Source of the DNA: Agelaius tricolor
Taxonomy: Eukaryota > Chordata > Aves > Passeriformes > Icteridae
Length of the DNA stretch: 64,000 nt
Assembly (NCBI GenBank): GCA_023055355.1
Contig: JALJCS010000001.1
Coordinates: forward strand, 66,691,381-66,755,380
Direction: 5' to 3'
Shown here: positions 60,201 through 61,312 of the stretch, one piece after another
How positions within the stretch are numbered: the first letter of the stretch is position 1
Layout of the letters: each line of letters starts with the position of its first letter
Program-made: the position numbers and the translations under genes
Notes under the pieces: generated by a model
The model's database searches: none
Seen by the model: only the letters and a program-made list of their open reading frames with translations
What the model was told of the DNA's origin: nothing

Positions 60201-61312
60201 GTCCCAAACCCCATCTTGCTAACAGGTTTCTAAAAATCAAAATTCTCTTTCAAGCTTTTCCTGATAATATTTCCTATGCTAATGGACTCTAGCATGTGGA
60301 ATAAATTTCTGACTTTATAGCTGGGGGAGATGTGTGATTATAGTGACATAATAAATTGTGCGTTGCCTGGTGGAATAGCACAATGCTTGTGATTCCTTTG
60401 AACAGATAACTCTGAATGTCATATGCTTAATTTTTCAGTTATGAAGTAAAACAAGGAGGGAGCGTAATAAAAGAAGGTACATGTTACAAAAATAAATGCA
60501 AAAAATAGTAGCAATTATAACTTAAGTGCTTGGTTAACAATTCTTATATTTTTAAAAATTTATATCCCCTGCAATAAATCTCAAGCAACTATGTATAGAT
60601 AAACTGCATCAAATTAAGGAAAAATGGAAAGTTTTTTAAAACGTGAAAAACACAGTGGATTGCCAAGTTTAAGCTTCTGGAAGAGCAGAATACTACAGAG
60701 ACAGAAGCCTAGACTAGTCCTCTAGAGAGACAGTATATAATGATTTTGTAGATAGAAAACTGCCAATGTTACAGGAGTCTTTAGCAGTATTATTAACAGG
60801 GTTACTACAAAGGTTCAGATTGAAATAATTTTTGCTTTATGCTTCTTTACAAGGAAAAAAAAGCAAGTCATGCATTCATGACAGTATTGCTGCCTCTGGA
60901 GGTATGAACACTGATAAGTAACCTTTCCCAAATTATTTACCTAAAGTTCTGGTCCACGCAGACAATAGCAGAAAATAAATTTGAATCATCATGCTTATGA
61001 GGTCACTAGACCAACTTTCTCCAGCAGCTGTCTGATTTTGTTTGCCTTCTAATACTGCATGTGTATTACTGAGTGTTGTATTTTCTTTTTTTTAATTAAG
61101 TTTTTAAAATATTTTTCCATTTTATTTTATTTTCTCTTACCTTTTTTTTTTTTTCTTTTAATGCAGATAATGATATCCCATGTGCAGATTCAGACAGCAT
61201 TCTTTCAGCCACACTAATGGAAACAAGGAATCAAGAGGGCTTAAATTATTTGGTACTAGTCAAAGAAGGCAACCCAGATGGAAAAAGCATCAATTCTGCT
61301 GAGATTAGTTAA
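1788..61312 (+). CDS. ROS1: ROS1 receptor tyrosine kinase (38 exons, 5' end outside the window)
   Basis: Single-pass receptor tyrosine kinase, orthologue of human ROS1 and fly sevenless; in mammals it is activated by NELL2 and signals through SHP2/PI3K/MAPK-type pathways. Coding segments: 1788-1936, 3128-3266, 3748-3949, 4625-4701, 7960-8144, 9221-9318, 9863-10374, 10983-11195, 12041-12151, 12652-12833, 13789-13980, 18168-18268, 20243-20457, 20835-20992, 21556-21718, 22485-22747, 23560-23623, 24203-24405, 24890-25101, 25507-25793, 26696-26872, 28713-28930, 29350-29491, 33478-33710, 34528-34704, 35702-35876, 36297-36414, 38448-38635, 39266-39358, 39713-39848, 40262-40424, 40694-40758, 43390-43519, 44297-44394, 45014-45217, 46340-46474, 51562-51725, 61167-61312. 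The sum is 6,488 nt and the frame stays open throughout. Domain order is FN3 x2, propeller, FN3, propeller, FN3 x2, propeller, FN3 x4, membrane span, kinase, tail. The first exon seen enters mid-codon, so the start codon and signal peptide are upstream. The v-ros oncogene of an avian sarcoma virus was captured from the chicken version of the 3' part of this gene. Confidence 0.97.
3128..3266 (+). CDS. ROS1: ROS1 exon 7: second half of FN3 domain 1
   Basis: 139 bp, enters on a codon boundary after AATCTAG and leaves after one base of a codon before GTAATG. The peptide includes [19 protein letters not shown], the typical E-F strand pattern of an FN3 domain (L-x-x-x-T-x-Y-x-F-x-V), and ends [10 protein letters not shown]. 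It joins exon 6 in frame to complete the domain. The next intron (3267-3747, 481 bp) holds nothing I recognise. Confidence 0.93.
3748..3949 (+). CDS. ROS1: ROS1 exon 8: FN3 domain 2, first part
   Basis: 202 bp after TTGCAG, ending two bases into an Arg codon before GTACAA. The peptide opens [16 protein letters not shown] and has [20 protein letters not shown], a textbook FN3 A-to-C strand stretch (W-S-P-P, N-G-x-I-x-x-Y). The sequon NTT lies at the end. Intron 8 (3950-4624, 675 bp) contains open frames on both strands at 4135-4402 but no motif that would make them genes. Confidence 0.95.
4625..4701 (+). CDS. ROS1: ROS1 exon 9: end of FN3 domain 2
   Basis: 77 bp after GTGCCATAG, before GTACAA. 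The peptide [17 protein letters not shown] is the canonical F-G strand of an FN3 domain (V-x-A-x-N-x-x-G-x-G-x-x-S/A), followed by the NIT sequon and TTPASK. It leaves one base into a Gly codon that exon 10 completes. Confidence 0.95.
4702..7959 (+). other. ROS1: ROS1 intron 9 (3.3 kb)
   Basis: Bounded by GTACAA and TATTTTTAG. It contains a short G-run/C-run inverted repeat at 5541-5565 but no recognisable mobile element, RNA gene or further exon. Exon 9 and exon 10 fit each other directly (one base plus two bases make Gly), so no missing coding exon is required. The open frames at 5539-5727, 6225-6410 and 6803-7081 look like chance. Confidence 0.7.
5541..5565 (+). repeat. GC-rich inverted repeat in intron 9
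   Basis: The ten bases GGGGGTGGGG (5541-5550) are followed by five bases and then their exact reverse complement CCCCACCCCC (5556-5565). A 10-bp all-G/C-dominated stem with a 5-nt loop is unusual in this AT-rich intron. No function is implied by the sequence. Confidence 0.75.
7960..8144 (+). CDS. ROS1: ROS1 exon 10: start of beta-propeller 1
   Basis: 185 bp after ATTTTTAG, ending on a codon boundary before GTAATG. The peptide begins [20 protein letters not shown] and ends with [17 protein letters not shown]. The D-W-x-x-x-x-I-Y-F pattern is a YWTD-family propeller blade (LDL-receptor class B repeat type). NMS is a potential glycosylation site. Confidence 0.93.
8145..9220 (+). other. ROS1: ROS1 intron 10 (1.1 kb) with a short hairpin
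   Basis: AT-rich start (8190-8280), then ordinary unique-looking sequence. The only structured element is the hairpin at 8951-8980, listed separately. No gene or mobile element is recognised. Confidence 0.7.
8951..8980 (+). repeat. Short bulged hairpin in intron 10
   Basis: TGCCTATA then CC then CTCAA (8951-8965), two A residues, then TTGAG and TATAGGCA (8968-8980). The arms pair over 13 bp with a 2-base bulge and a 2-base loop. Seen directly in the sequence; no known RNA family is suggested. Confidence 0.75.
9221..9318 (+). CDS. ROS1: ROS1 exon 11: propeller 1 blade
   Basis: 98 bp after CGTTTCCCAG, ending two bases into a Gly codon before GTAAGT. The peptide runs [17 protein letters not shown] and ends [12 protein letters not shown]; the I-A-D-P-Y-N-G turn is the start of the next YWTD-type blade. 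The two Cys residues four apart could form an intrablade disulfide. Sequon NCT. The following intron (9319-9862, 544 bp) has a short TATA-rich tract near 9713-9733 and nothing else. Confidence 0.94.
9863..10374 (+). CDS. ROS1: ROS1 exon 12: rest of propeller 1 and start of FN3 domain 3
   Basis: 512 bp, the largest coding exon here, after GGCCAG and before GTAAGT. It completes the Gly codon of exon 11, giving [18 protein letters not shown], a blade edge. Further blades follow ([34 protein letters not shown]). The last 30 residues, [14 protein letters not shown] and [13 protein letters not shown], are the A-to-C strands of FN3 domain 3. Another open frame over 10030-10338 is a shadow. The next intron (10375-10982, 608 bp) holds nothing I recognise. 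Confidence 0.96.
10983..11195 (+). CDS. ROS1: ROS1 exon 13: FN3 domain 3, second part
   Basis: 213 bp after TTCACACAG, before GTGAGA. The peptide includes [35 protein letters not shown] and [16 protein letters not shown], the complete C'-to-G half of an FN3 domain, including the G-x-G-x-W-S motif. Sequons NWT and NIS. Intron 13 (11196-12040, 845 bp) carries a minus-strand open frame at 11552-11872 without any recognisable motif. Confidence 0.96.
12041..12151 (+). CDS. ROS1: ROS1 exon 14: entry into beta-propeller 2
   Basis: 111 bp after TTTGTAG and before GTACAT. The peptide [19 protein letters not shown] is the first strand set of a YWTD propeller (I-L-A-x-x-x-x-G-L-W). It ends with the sequon NVS. 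The following 500-bp intron is AT-rich, with nothing recognised. Confidence 0.93.
12652..12833 (+). CDS. ROS1: ROS1 exon 15: propeller 2 blades
   Basis: 182 bp after CTTCAAG, ending on a codon boundary before GTAGGT. Two clear YWTD-type blades: [16 protein letters not shown] and [17 protein letters not shown]. Each has the D-W/D-x...L-Y-W core. Intron 15 (12834-13788, 955 bp) includes an open frame at 13072-13260 with no protein-like signal. Confidence 0.97.
13789..13980 (+). CDS. ROS1: ROS1 exon 16: propeller 2 blade
   Basis: 192 bp (64 codons exactly) after GTCCCTAG. The blade reads [21 protein letters not shown] chose the donor CAG/GTGATT at 13980/13981 because only this joins exon 17 in frame ([11 protein letters not shown]). 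An alternative GTAAAC begins eight bases earlier at 13973 and would shift the frame. Confidence 0.94.
13981..18167 (+). other. ROS1: ROS1 intron 16 (4.2 kb)
   Basis: From about 14220 to 15780 the base composition changes to C/T-rich with many short open frames on both strands, including a polypyrimidine run near 14888-14928. I cannot assign this to a repeat family and see no protein motif. The remainder is AT-rich. No exon is needed here, since exons 16 and 17 join in frame. Confidence 0.65.
18168..18268 (+). CDS. ROS1: ROS1 exon 17: propeller 2 blade
   Basis: 101 bp after TTTTTTAG, ending two bases into a Gly codon before GTAAGT. The peptide is [20 protein letters not shown] followed by a short strand ending SLCKEG. 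T-L-D-L-x-x-G-F-L-Y-W is a canonical YWTD repeat. Confidence 0.96.
18269..20242 (+). other. ROS1: ROS1 intron 17 (2.0 kb) carrying an LTR-type insertion
   Basis: The first part holds a retroviral LTR-like repeat (about 18369-18746). The rest to 20242 is AT-rich with no recognised feature. Open frames at 18525-18779, 18969-19166 and 19367-19579 are treated as chance; the first lies wholly within or beside the LTR. Confidence 0.75.
18369..18746 (+). mobile_element. Solo LTR-like element, passerine ERVL type (non-coding)
   Basis: The stretch begins TGCCCTGACA and ends GCCACA, consistent with TG...CA termini. Internal landmarks I recognise from many passerine genomic sequences are GATGAATCTGACTCCATG (18390s), GAAAACTCGTGACTC (18520s), GATTGGCCAATGAG (18562-18575), GGAGAAGCAAATGAGATAAG (18640s) and CAGGAGAAAAATCCTGGG (about 18694-18711). 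The family is, from memory, an ERVL-class LTR widespread in songbirds. No gag, pol or env frame accompanies it, so it is a solitary LTR or fragment. I could not find a convincing target-site duplication, so both ends are uncertain by some tens of bases, and orientation is undetermined. Confidence 0.65.
20243..20457 (+). CDS. ROS1: ROS1 exon 18: last blades of propeller 2
   Basis: 215 bp after TTTCCACAG, before GTACAT. In the ROS1 frame the peptide contains [19 protein letters not shown], an L-F-W-I-N blade, then [18 protein letters not shown], the linker to FN3 domain 4. The longer open frame at 20203-20562 is a shadow in another frame. The 377-bp intron after it is mostly AT-rich repeats (20570-20664). 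Confidence 0.95.
20570..20664 (+). repeat. AT-rich repeat cluster in intron 18
   Basis: TTATTAATAAATATAT occurs at 20570-20585 and again at 20593-20608; AAATATATCAGGATA occurs at 20601-20615 and again at 20650-20664. Between them lie partly inverted TATATA/ATCAGG blocks. A low-complexity local expansion between exons 18 and 19. Confidence 0.75.
20835..20992 (+). CDS. ROS1: ROS1 exon 19: FN3 domain 4, first part
   Basis: 158 bp after TGGATAG, ending on a codon boundary before GTGAGA. The peptide has [17 protein letters not shown], then [19 protein letters not shown] and [15 protein letters not shown] is the B-C strand of an FN3 domain. Sequons NFS and NST. The next intron (20993-21555, 563 bp) shows nothing recognisable. 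Confidence 0.94.
21556..21718 (+). CDS. ROS1: ROS1 exon 20: FN3 domain 4, second part
   Basis: 163 bp after TTTGCAG, ending one base into a codon before GTACTA. The peptide [20 protein letters not shown] and [16 protein letters not shown] gives the E-F-G strands (L-x-P-F-x-x-F-x-F-x-V-x-P). Sequon NLT. Intron 20 (21719-22484, 766 bp) is unremarkable. Confidence 0.95.
22485..22747 (+). CDS. ROS1: ROS1 exon 21: FN3 domain 5, main part
   Basis: 263 bp after TTATACAG, ending on a codon boundary before GTATGA. The peptide starts [14 protein letters not shown] and includes [20 protein letters not shown] and [12 protein letters not shown], a complete A-to-C' FN3 stretch (R-W-x-x-P-x-x-x-N-G). Sequon NQS. 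Intron 21 (22748-23559, 812 bp) has short open frames on both strands but no feature. Confidence 0.96.
23560..23623 (+). CDS. ROS1: ROS1 exon 22: end of FN3 domain 5
   Basis: 64 bp, the smallest coding exon in the window, after GTCCCACAG and before GTATGG. The peptide [17 protein letters not shown] is the F-G strand (V-x-A-x-T-x-x-G-x-G-x-x-S). Too short to stand out on its own; it is required by phase and fold. The next intron (23624-24202, 579 bp) holds nothing recognised. Confidence 0.94.
24203..24405 (+). CDS. ROS1: ROS1 exon 23: start of beta-propeller 3
   Basis: 203 bp after TTCCTTCCAG, ending on a codon boundary before GTACTC. The peptide [19 protein letters not shown], followed by [19 protein letters not shown] and [14 protein letters not shown], shows alternating strands of a YWTD-like propeller in its degenerate ROS1 form. 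The 484-bp intron that follows is AT-rich with nothing recognised. Confidence 0.93.
24890..25101 (+). CDS. ROS1: ROS1 exon 24: propeller 3 blade
   Basis: 212 bp after TTTCTTAAG (an AAG acceptor), ending two bases into a Ser codon before GTAAGG. The blade is [19 protein letters not shown] followed by the sequon NET and [15 protein letters not shown]-x-x-x-x-L-F-V replaces the usual Y-W. A run of nine A at 25017-25024 region encodes three Lys in a row. The next intron is 405 bp and plain. Confidence 0.93.
25507..25793 (+). CDS. ROS1: ROS1 exon 25: propeller 3 blades
   Basis: 287 bp after TTTGGTAG. The blade [19 protein letters not shown] is followed by a Cys-containing loop ([13 protein letters not shown]) and a second blade ending [18 protein letters not shown]. 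The donor AAG/GTCTGA at 25793/25794 is weak at +3 but gives the only in-frame join to exon 26 (IQ-GIKIG). Sequons NGS, NNT, NVT. Intron 25 (902 bp) shows no feature. Confidence 0.94.
26696..26872 (+). CDS. ROS1: ROS1 exon 26: last blade of propeller 3
   Basis: 177 bp after TTTCCTACAG and before GTAAAG. The peptide [20 protein letters not shown] is a classic L-T-x-D-x-x-x-x-I-Y-W-T repeat, followed by [16 protein letters not shown] and [14 protein letters not shown]. It joins exon 27 in frame (YP-DKRC), as in the human protein, so no exon lies between. Confidence 0.96.
26873..28712 (+). other. ROS1: ROS1 intron 26 (1.8 kb), with an exon-like open frame
   Basis: Contains an open stretch (about 27806-28020) flanked by CCCCAG and GAG/GTCAGT, discussed among the findings. 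It is not needed by ROS1 and would break the frame into exon 27. The region about 27640-27860 is relatively GC-rich. Nothing else is recognised. Confidence 0.6.
28713..28930 (+). CDS. ROS1: ROS1 exon 27: FN3 domain 6, first part (3' end uncertain)
   Basis: 218 bp after TTTCCTAG; with the donor ATTG/GTATGG it ends on a codon boundary and joins exon 28 in frame. The first 50 residues align well with ROS1 ([27 protein letters not shown]). The last 24, including NICRNSRQC, do not. The frame one base over reads NDKHLQELK, which resembles the human segment NDRKNSSDLK. It would end at a possible GC donor after 28896. The 5' boundary is secure; the 3' boundary and the last residues are not. Confidence 0.78.
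29350..29491 (+). CDS. ROS1: ROS1 exon 28: FN3 domain 6, second part
   Basis: 142 bp after GACTTACAG. The peptide [20 protein letters not shown], then [19 protein letters not shown], is the E-to-G half of an FN3 domain and closely matches the mammalian sequence. It leaves one base into a codon; the donor GAG/GTTTGT is weak at +3 but phase with exon 29 confirms it. Confidence 0.95.
31550..31805 (+). mobile_element. CR1 LINE 3'-end fragment
   Basis: Recognisable CR1 3' landmarks in order: GGAGATTCAGATTAGATATC-type segment near 31588, GTGGTGGATTCACCATCCCT near 31663-31682, GGAGGTGTTTAAGAGGCACC near 31686-31705, and the end TCTTCCAACCTTGATGATTC near 31780-31799. It is diverged, sense relative to ROS1, and lacks any reverse transcriptase frame. 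Confidence 0.8.
33172..33228 (+). repeat. Compound (TG)n(TA)n(TG)n(TA)n microsatellite
   Basis: Uninterrupted alternating purine-pyrimidine tract: TG repeats, a TA block, a longer TG block and a second TA block. It ends 249 bp before exon 29. Such tracts are length-polymorphic and can adopt Z-DNA or cruciform structures. Confidence 0.95.
33478..33710 (+). CDS. ROS1: ROS1 exon 29: FN3 domain 7, first part
   Basis: 233 bp after CTGTTTCAG, ending on a codon boundary before GTATCA. The peptide [37 protein letters not shown] and [14 protein letters not shown] give A to E strands of an FN3 domain (I-S-W-x-x-P-x-x-P-N-G). Sequons NIS and NNS. Intron 29 (33711-34527, 817 bp) has a short CA/TG inverted pair at 34073-34102. 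Confidence 0.96.
34528..34704 (+). CDS. ROS1: ROS1 exon 30: end of FN3 domain 7 and start of domain 8
   Basis: 177 bp (59 codons) after CTTACTAG, before GTAAAA. The peptide [17 protein letters not shown] is the F-G region, and [20 protein letters not shown] with [18 protein letters not shown] begins the next domain. Two Phe occupy the positions of two Cys in human ROS1, so a short disulfide loop seems to be absent. Intron 30 (34705-35701, 997 bp) has nothing recognised. Confidence 0.96.
35702..35876 (+). CDS. ROS1: ROS1 exon 31: FN3 domain 8, second part
   Basis: 175 bp after TATTTCTCTAG, before GTAAGC. The peptide [20 protein letters not shown], then [20 protein letters not shown] and [13 protein letters not shown], carries the C'-to-G strands. 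The two Cys about nine residues apart correspond to a conserved pair in mammalian ROS1. Sequons NTT and NLT. Confidence 0.95.
35992..36072 (+). repeat. Perfect 37-bp inverted repeat with 7-nt loop in intron 31
   Basis: The left arm 35992-36028 (starting GTTTGTTTGAAAAATG, ending CCATACATT) is followed by CAGATGT (36029-36035). The exact reverse complement of the left arm follows at 36036-36072. I checked all 37 pairs and found no mismatch; pairing stops at the flanking T/T. It sits 115 bp after exon 31 and 224 bp before exon 32, in a 420-bp intron. Confidence 0.97.
36297..36414 (+). CDS. ROS1: ROS1 exon 32: FN3 domain 9, first part
   Basis: 118 bp after GGCTTAAG (AAG acceptor), ending two bases into an Arg codon before GTAAGC. 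The peptide [19 protein letters not shown], then [19 protein letters not shown], gives the A-to-C strands (Q-W-x-x-x-x-D-N-G-x-x-I-x-Y-x-L-E) and is very close to the human exon 32 product, a common fusion breakpoint exon in human tumours. Confidence 0.97.
36415..38447 (+). other. ROS1: ROS1 intron 32 (2.0 kb)
   Basis: Contains a 36-bp tandem duplication (36559-36630) and a short GAGTGGAAGGGA repeat near 37732-37762. No gene, RNA or mobile element is recognised. The open frames at 37324-37506, 37449-37778 (minus) and 37972-38181 (minus) have no motif. Confidence 0.7.
36559..36630 (+). repeat. 36-bp tandem duplication in intron 32
   Basis: Two head-to-tail copies, 36559-36594 and 36595-36630, each beginning ACCCATAATTTCCAGA. 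They differ only near the end (CCAAGA versus CACAGA). Each copy also contains the inverted pair TCCAGAAA/TTTCTGGA, so the block is both tandem and palindromic. Confidence 0.93.
38448..38635 (+). CDS. ROS1: ROS1 exon 33: FN3 domain 9, second part
   Basis: 188 bp after CATGCTGCAG, before GTATGT. The peptide includes [20 protein letters not shown] and [20 protein letters not shown], the F-G strand with A-A-N-x-L-G-x-G-x-Y-S, and ends DIILSE just before the membrane span. Sequons NSS and NGS. Intron 33 (630 bp) holds nothing recognised. Confidence 0.97.
39266..39358 (+). CDS. ROS1: ROS1 exon 34: transmembrane segment
   Basis: 93 bp after TTTAACAG, before GTATGT. After a short polar start (DNMMSM) the peptide [20 protein letters not shown] continues MVFGF, about 25 uninterrupted hydrophobic residues. 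This is the single membrane span; basic residues (WKQRLKSRK) follow immediately in exon 35, fixing the cytoplasmic side. Its sequence differs strongly from the mammalian span, as expected for a lipid anchor. The following intron (354 bp) is plain. Confidence 0.95.
39713..39848 (+). CDS. ROS1: ROS1 exon 35: juxtamembrane segment
   Basis: 136 bp after CTATTCCAG, ending two bases into an Arg codon before GTATGT. The peptide opens [10 protein letters not shown] (stop-transfer) and has [20 protein letters not shown] followed by ACYAIR, a highly conserved ROS1 juxtamembrane motif. The open frame at 39830-40150 beyond the donor is a shadow in the next intron (413 bp). Confidence 0.97.
40262..40424 (+). 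CDS. ROS1: ROS1 exon 36: kinase N-lobe, glycine loop and catalytic lysine
   Basis: 163 bp after GTTTTGTAG, ending on a codon boundary before GTAATC. The peptide has [19 protein letters not shown], then [17 protein letters not shown], the ATP-binding glycine-rich loop (G-x-G-x-F-G-x-V), and ends KVAVK, whose final Lys is the ATP-anchoring lysine of subdomain II. All required residues are intact. Confidence 0.98.
40694..40758 (+). CDS. ROS1: ROS1 exon 37: kinase helix C
   Basis: 65 bp after TGTGGAGCAG, ending two bases into a Ser codon before GTAGGG. The frame [20 protein letters not shown], then M, supplies helix C; the Glu in FLKEAHLM is the one that pairs with the catalytic Lys. It is too small to be found as an open frame (the longer frame at 40591-40851 is a shadow) and was located from the conserved peptide and the phase. 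Confidence 0.96.
40759..43389 (+). other. ROS1: ROS1 intron 37 (2.6 kb)
   Basis: AT-rich, with a trinucleotide tract of ACT units running into AAT units at about 41960-41986. No recognisable mobile element, RNA gene or exon. The open frames at 42319-42702 and 42720-43226 (minus) show no known motif. Confidence 0.7.
41960..41986 (+). repeat. Short CTA/ATA trinucleotide tract
   Basis: Six CTA units followed by ATA/ATT units. Simple-sequence repeat, no further meaning evident. Confidence 0.9.
43390..43519 (+). CDS. ROS1: ROS1 exon 38: kinase hinge region
   Basis: 130 bp after CTGTTTAG, ending on a codon boundary before GTGAAG. The peptide [20 protein letters not shown], then [18 protein letters not shown], ends RKKK. 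The Leu before ELMEGG is the gatekeeper position and the second Gly of MEGG is the solvent-front glycine (human Gly2032 from memory), so the inhibitor-contact residues match human. The 777-bp intron that follows has nothing recognised. Confidence 0.98.
44297..44394 (+). CDS. ROS1: ROS1 exon 39: kinase helix E to catalytic loop
   Basis: 98 bp after TTCTTGTAG, ending two bases into an Arg codon before GTACAG. The peptide [20 protein letters not shown], then [12 protein letters not shown](R), leads into the HRD catalytic loop completed in exon 40. The segment before it (KKK-LQSPLL) is shorter than the human one. Confidence 0.97.
44760..44965 (+). mobile_element. Diverged CR1-like fragment in intron 39
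   Basis: Order of landmarks fits the CR1 3' region: CTGAAACAGGTTGTCCAGAA near 44816-44835, then a CTGTGTCATCTCCAGTCCTG-like segment, AACTTAACTGGGTGAGGCCC near 44871-44890 and GAGCCAGATGACTT near 44940. Strongly diverged, so boundaries are rough. The rest of intron 39 (44395-45013) is ordinary. Confidence 0.6.
45014..45217 (+). CDS. ROS1: ROS1 exon 40: catalytic loop, DFG and activation loop
   Basis: 204 bp after CAAATCAG, ending two bases into a Trp codon before GTGAGT. The peptide (R)[15 protein letters not shown] contains the tyrosine-kinase HRDLAARN signature. [20 protein letters not shown] has DFG and the YxxxYY autophosphorylation cluster, and VRWMAPESL is the APE-type motif. All catalytic residues are present. 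The second frame at 45091-45288 is a shadow. Confidence 0.98.
45218..46339 (+). other. ROS1: ROS1 intron 40 (1.1 kb)
   Basis: No repeat, RNA or gene recognised. The minus-strand open frame at 45571-45780 has no motif. Confidence 0.7.
46340..46474 (+). CDS. ROS1: ROS1 exon 41: kinase C-lobe, helix F to G
   Basis: 135 bp after GCTTCTCAG, ending two bases into a Leu codon before GTAAGT. The peptide (W)[19 protein letters not shown] is followed by [19 protein letters not shown] and NNCPDDL. It has the D-V-W-x-F-G helix F signature; the usual Ser of W-S-F-G is Ala here. Confidence 0.98.
46475..51561 (+). other. ROS1: ROS1 intron 41 (5.1 kb) with a CR1 fragment
   Basis: The only named element is a CR1 3' end at about 49735-49970. 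Elsewhere the sequence is AT-rich with scattered short open frames (for example 48119-48448 minus, 51200-51544 minus) that show no protein motif. Exons 41 and 42 join in frame (DD-L-C), so no exon is missing. Confidence 0.7.
49735..49970 (+). mobile_element. CR1 LINE 3'-end fragment
   Basis: Well preserved CR1 end in sense orientation: TTAGATTGTATATAAGAAAG-like start, GGGTGGTGAAACACTG (49776-49791), TTGCCCAGAGAAGCTGTGGA (49799-49818), CCATCCCTGGAGCTGTTCAA (about 49822-49841), then GAAGGTCCCTTCCAACCCCA (49927-49946) and a terminal ATTCT/TATGA-like tail. This is the clearest bird repeat in the window. Confidence 0.9.
51562..51725 (+). CDS. ROS1: ROS1 exon 42: end of kinase domain
   Basis: 164 bp after TTTTTTCCCAG. 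I chose this acceptor because it completes the Leu codon of exon 41 and gives [18 protein letters not shown], the C-W-x-x-x-P-x-x-R-P-T-F helix H-I signature. [13 protein letters not shown] closes the kinase, and AGVINEAFE begins the tail. It leaves one base into a codon before GTGAGT. Confidence 0.97.
53006..53120 (-). mobile_element. CR1 LINE fragment, antisense
   Basis: The + strand reads as the complement of a CR1 3' end: ATCACAGGGTGGGTGAGACT, GGAAGGGACCACTGGAAGTC, then CCAGTCCAACATCCCTGCTC and AAGCAGGGTCC followed by CTCAGGATAGTGTCCA. Orientation is therefore opposite to ROS1. Confidence 0.8.
57878..57954 (+). repeat. Ancient amniote foldback repeat fragment
   Basis: AGCTGGTGTAAATTGGTGGC ... 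TTTCAGTGGAACTTCATTAA ... GAGGGTCTGGCCCTG. This resembles an old repeat that is common in turtles and crocodilians, probably a CR1-related 3' end (recognised from memory). The ends partly pair with each other (AGCT.GTGTAAATT against AATTTATGCTAGCT). Confidence 0.5.
61167..61312 (+). CDS. ROS1: ROS1 exon 43: C-terminal tail and stop
   Basis: 146 coding bp after TTTAATGCAG. The peptide starts [20 protein letters not shown], continues [15 protein letters not shown] and ends SAEIS before TAA (61310-61312). ALMETKNREGLNYMVL in human is the matching segment, so this tyrosine is the first of the two human tail docking sites. The tail stops about 50 residues earlier than the human one and lacks the second EGLNY motif. 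The exon continues into the 3' UTR. Confidence 0.96.

Larger units (their letters stand above)
51726..61166 (+). other. ROS1: ROS1 intron 42 (9.4 kb), the largest in the window
   Basis: Bounded by GTGAGT and a long T-tract ending TGCAG. Contains a reverse CR1 fragment (53006-53120) and an ancient repeat (57878-57954). Many short open frames occur on both strands (53976-54245, 56560-56838 minus, 58050-58286 minus and others), none with a recognisable motif. I see no nested gene, RNA or alternative tail exon that I can support. Confidence 0.65.
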
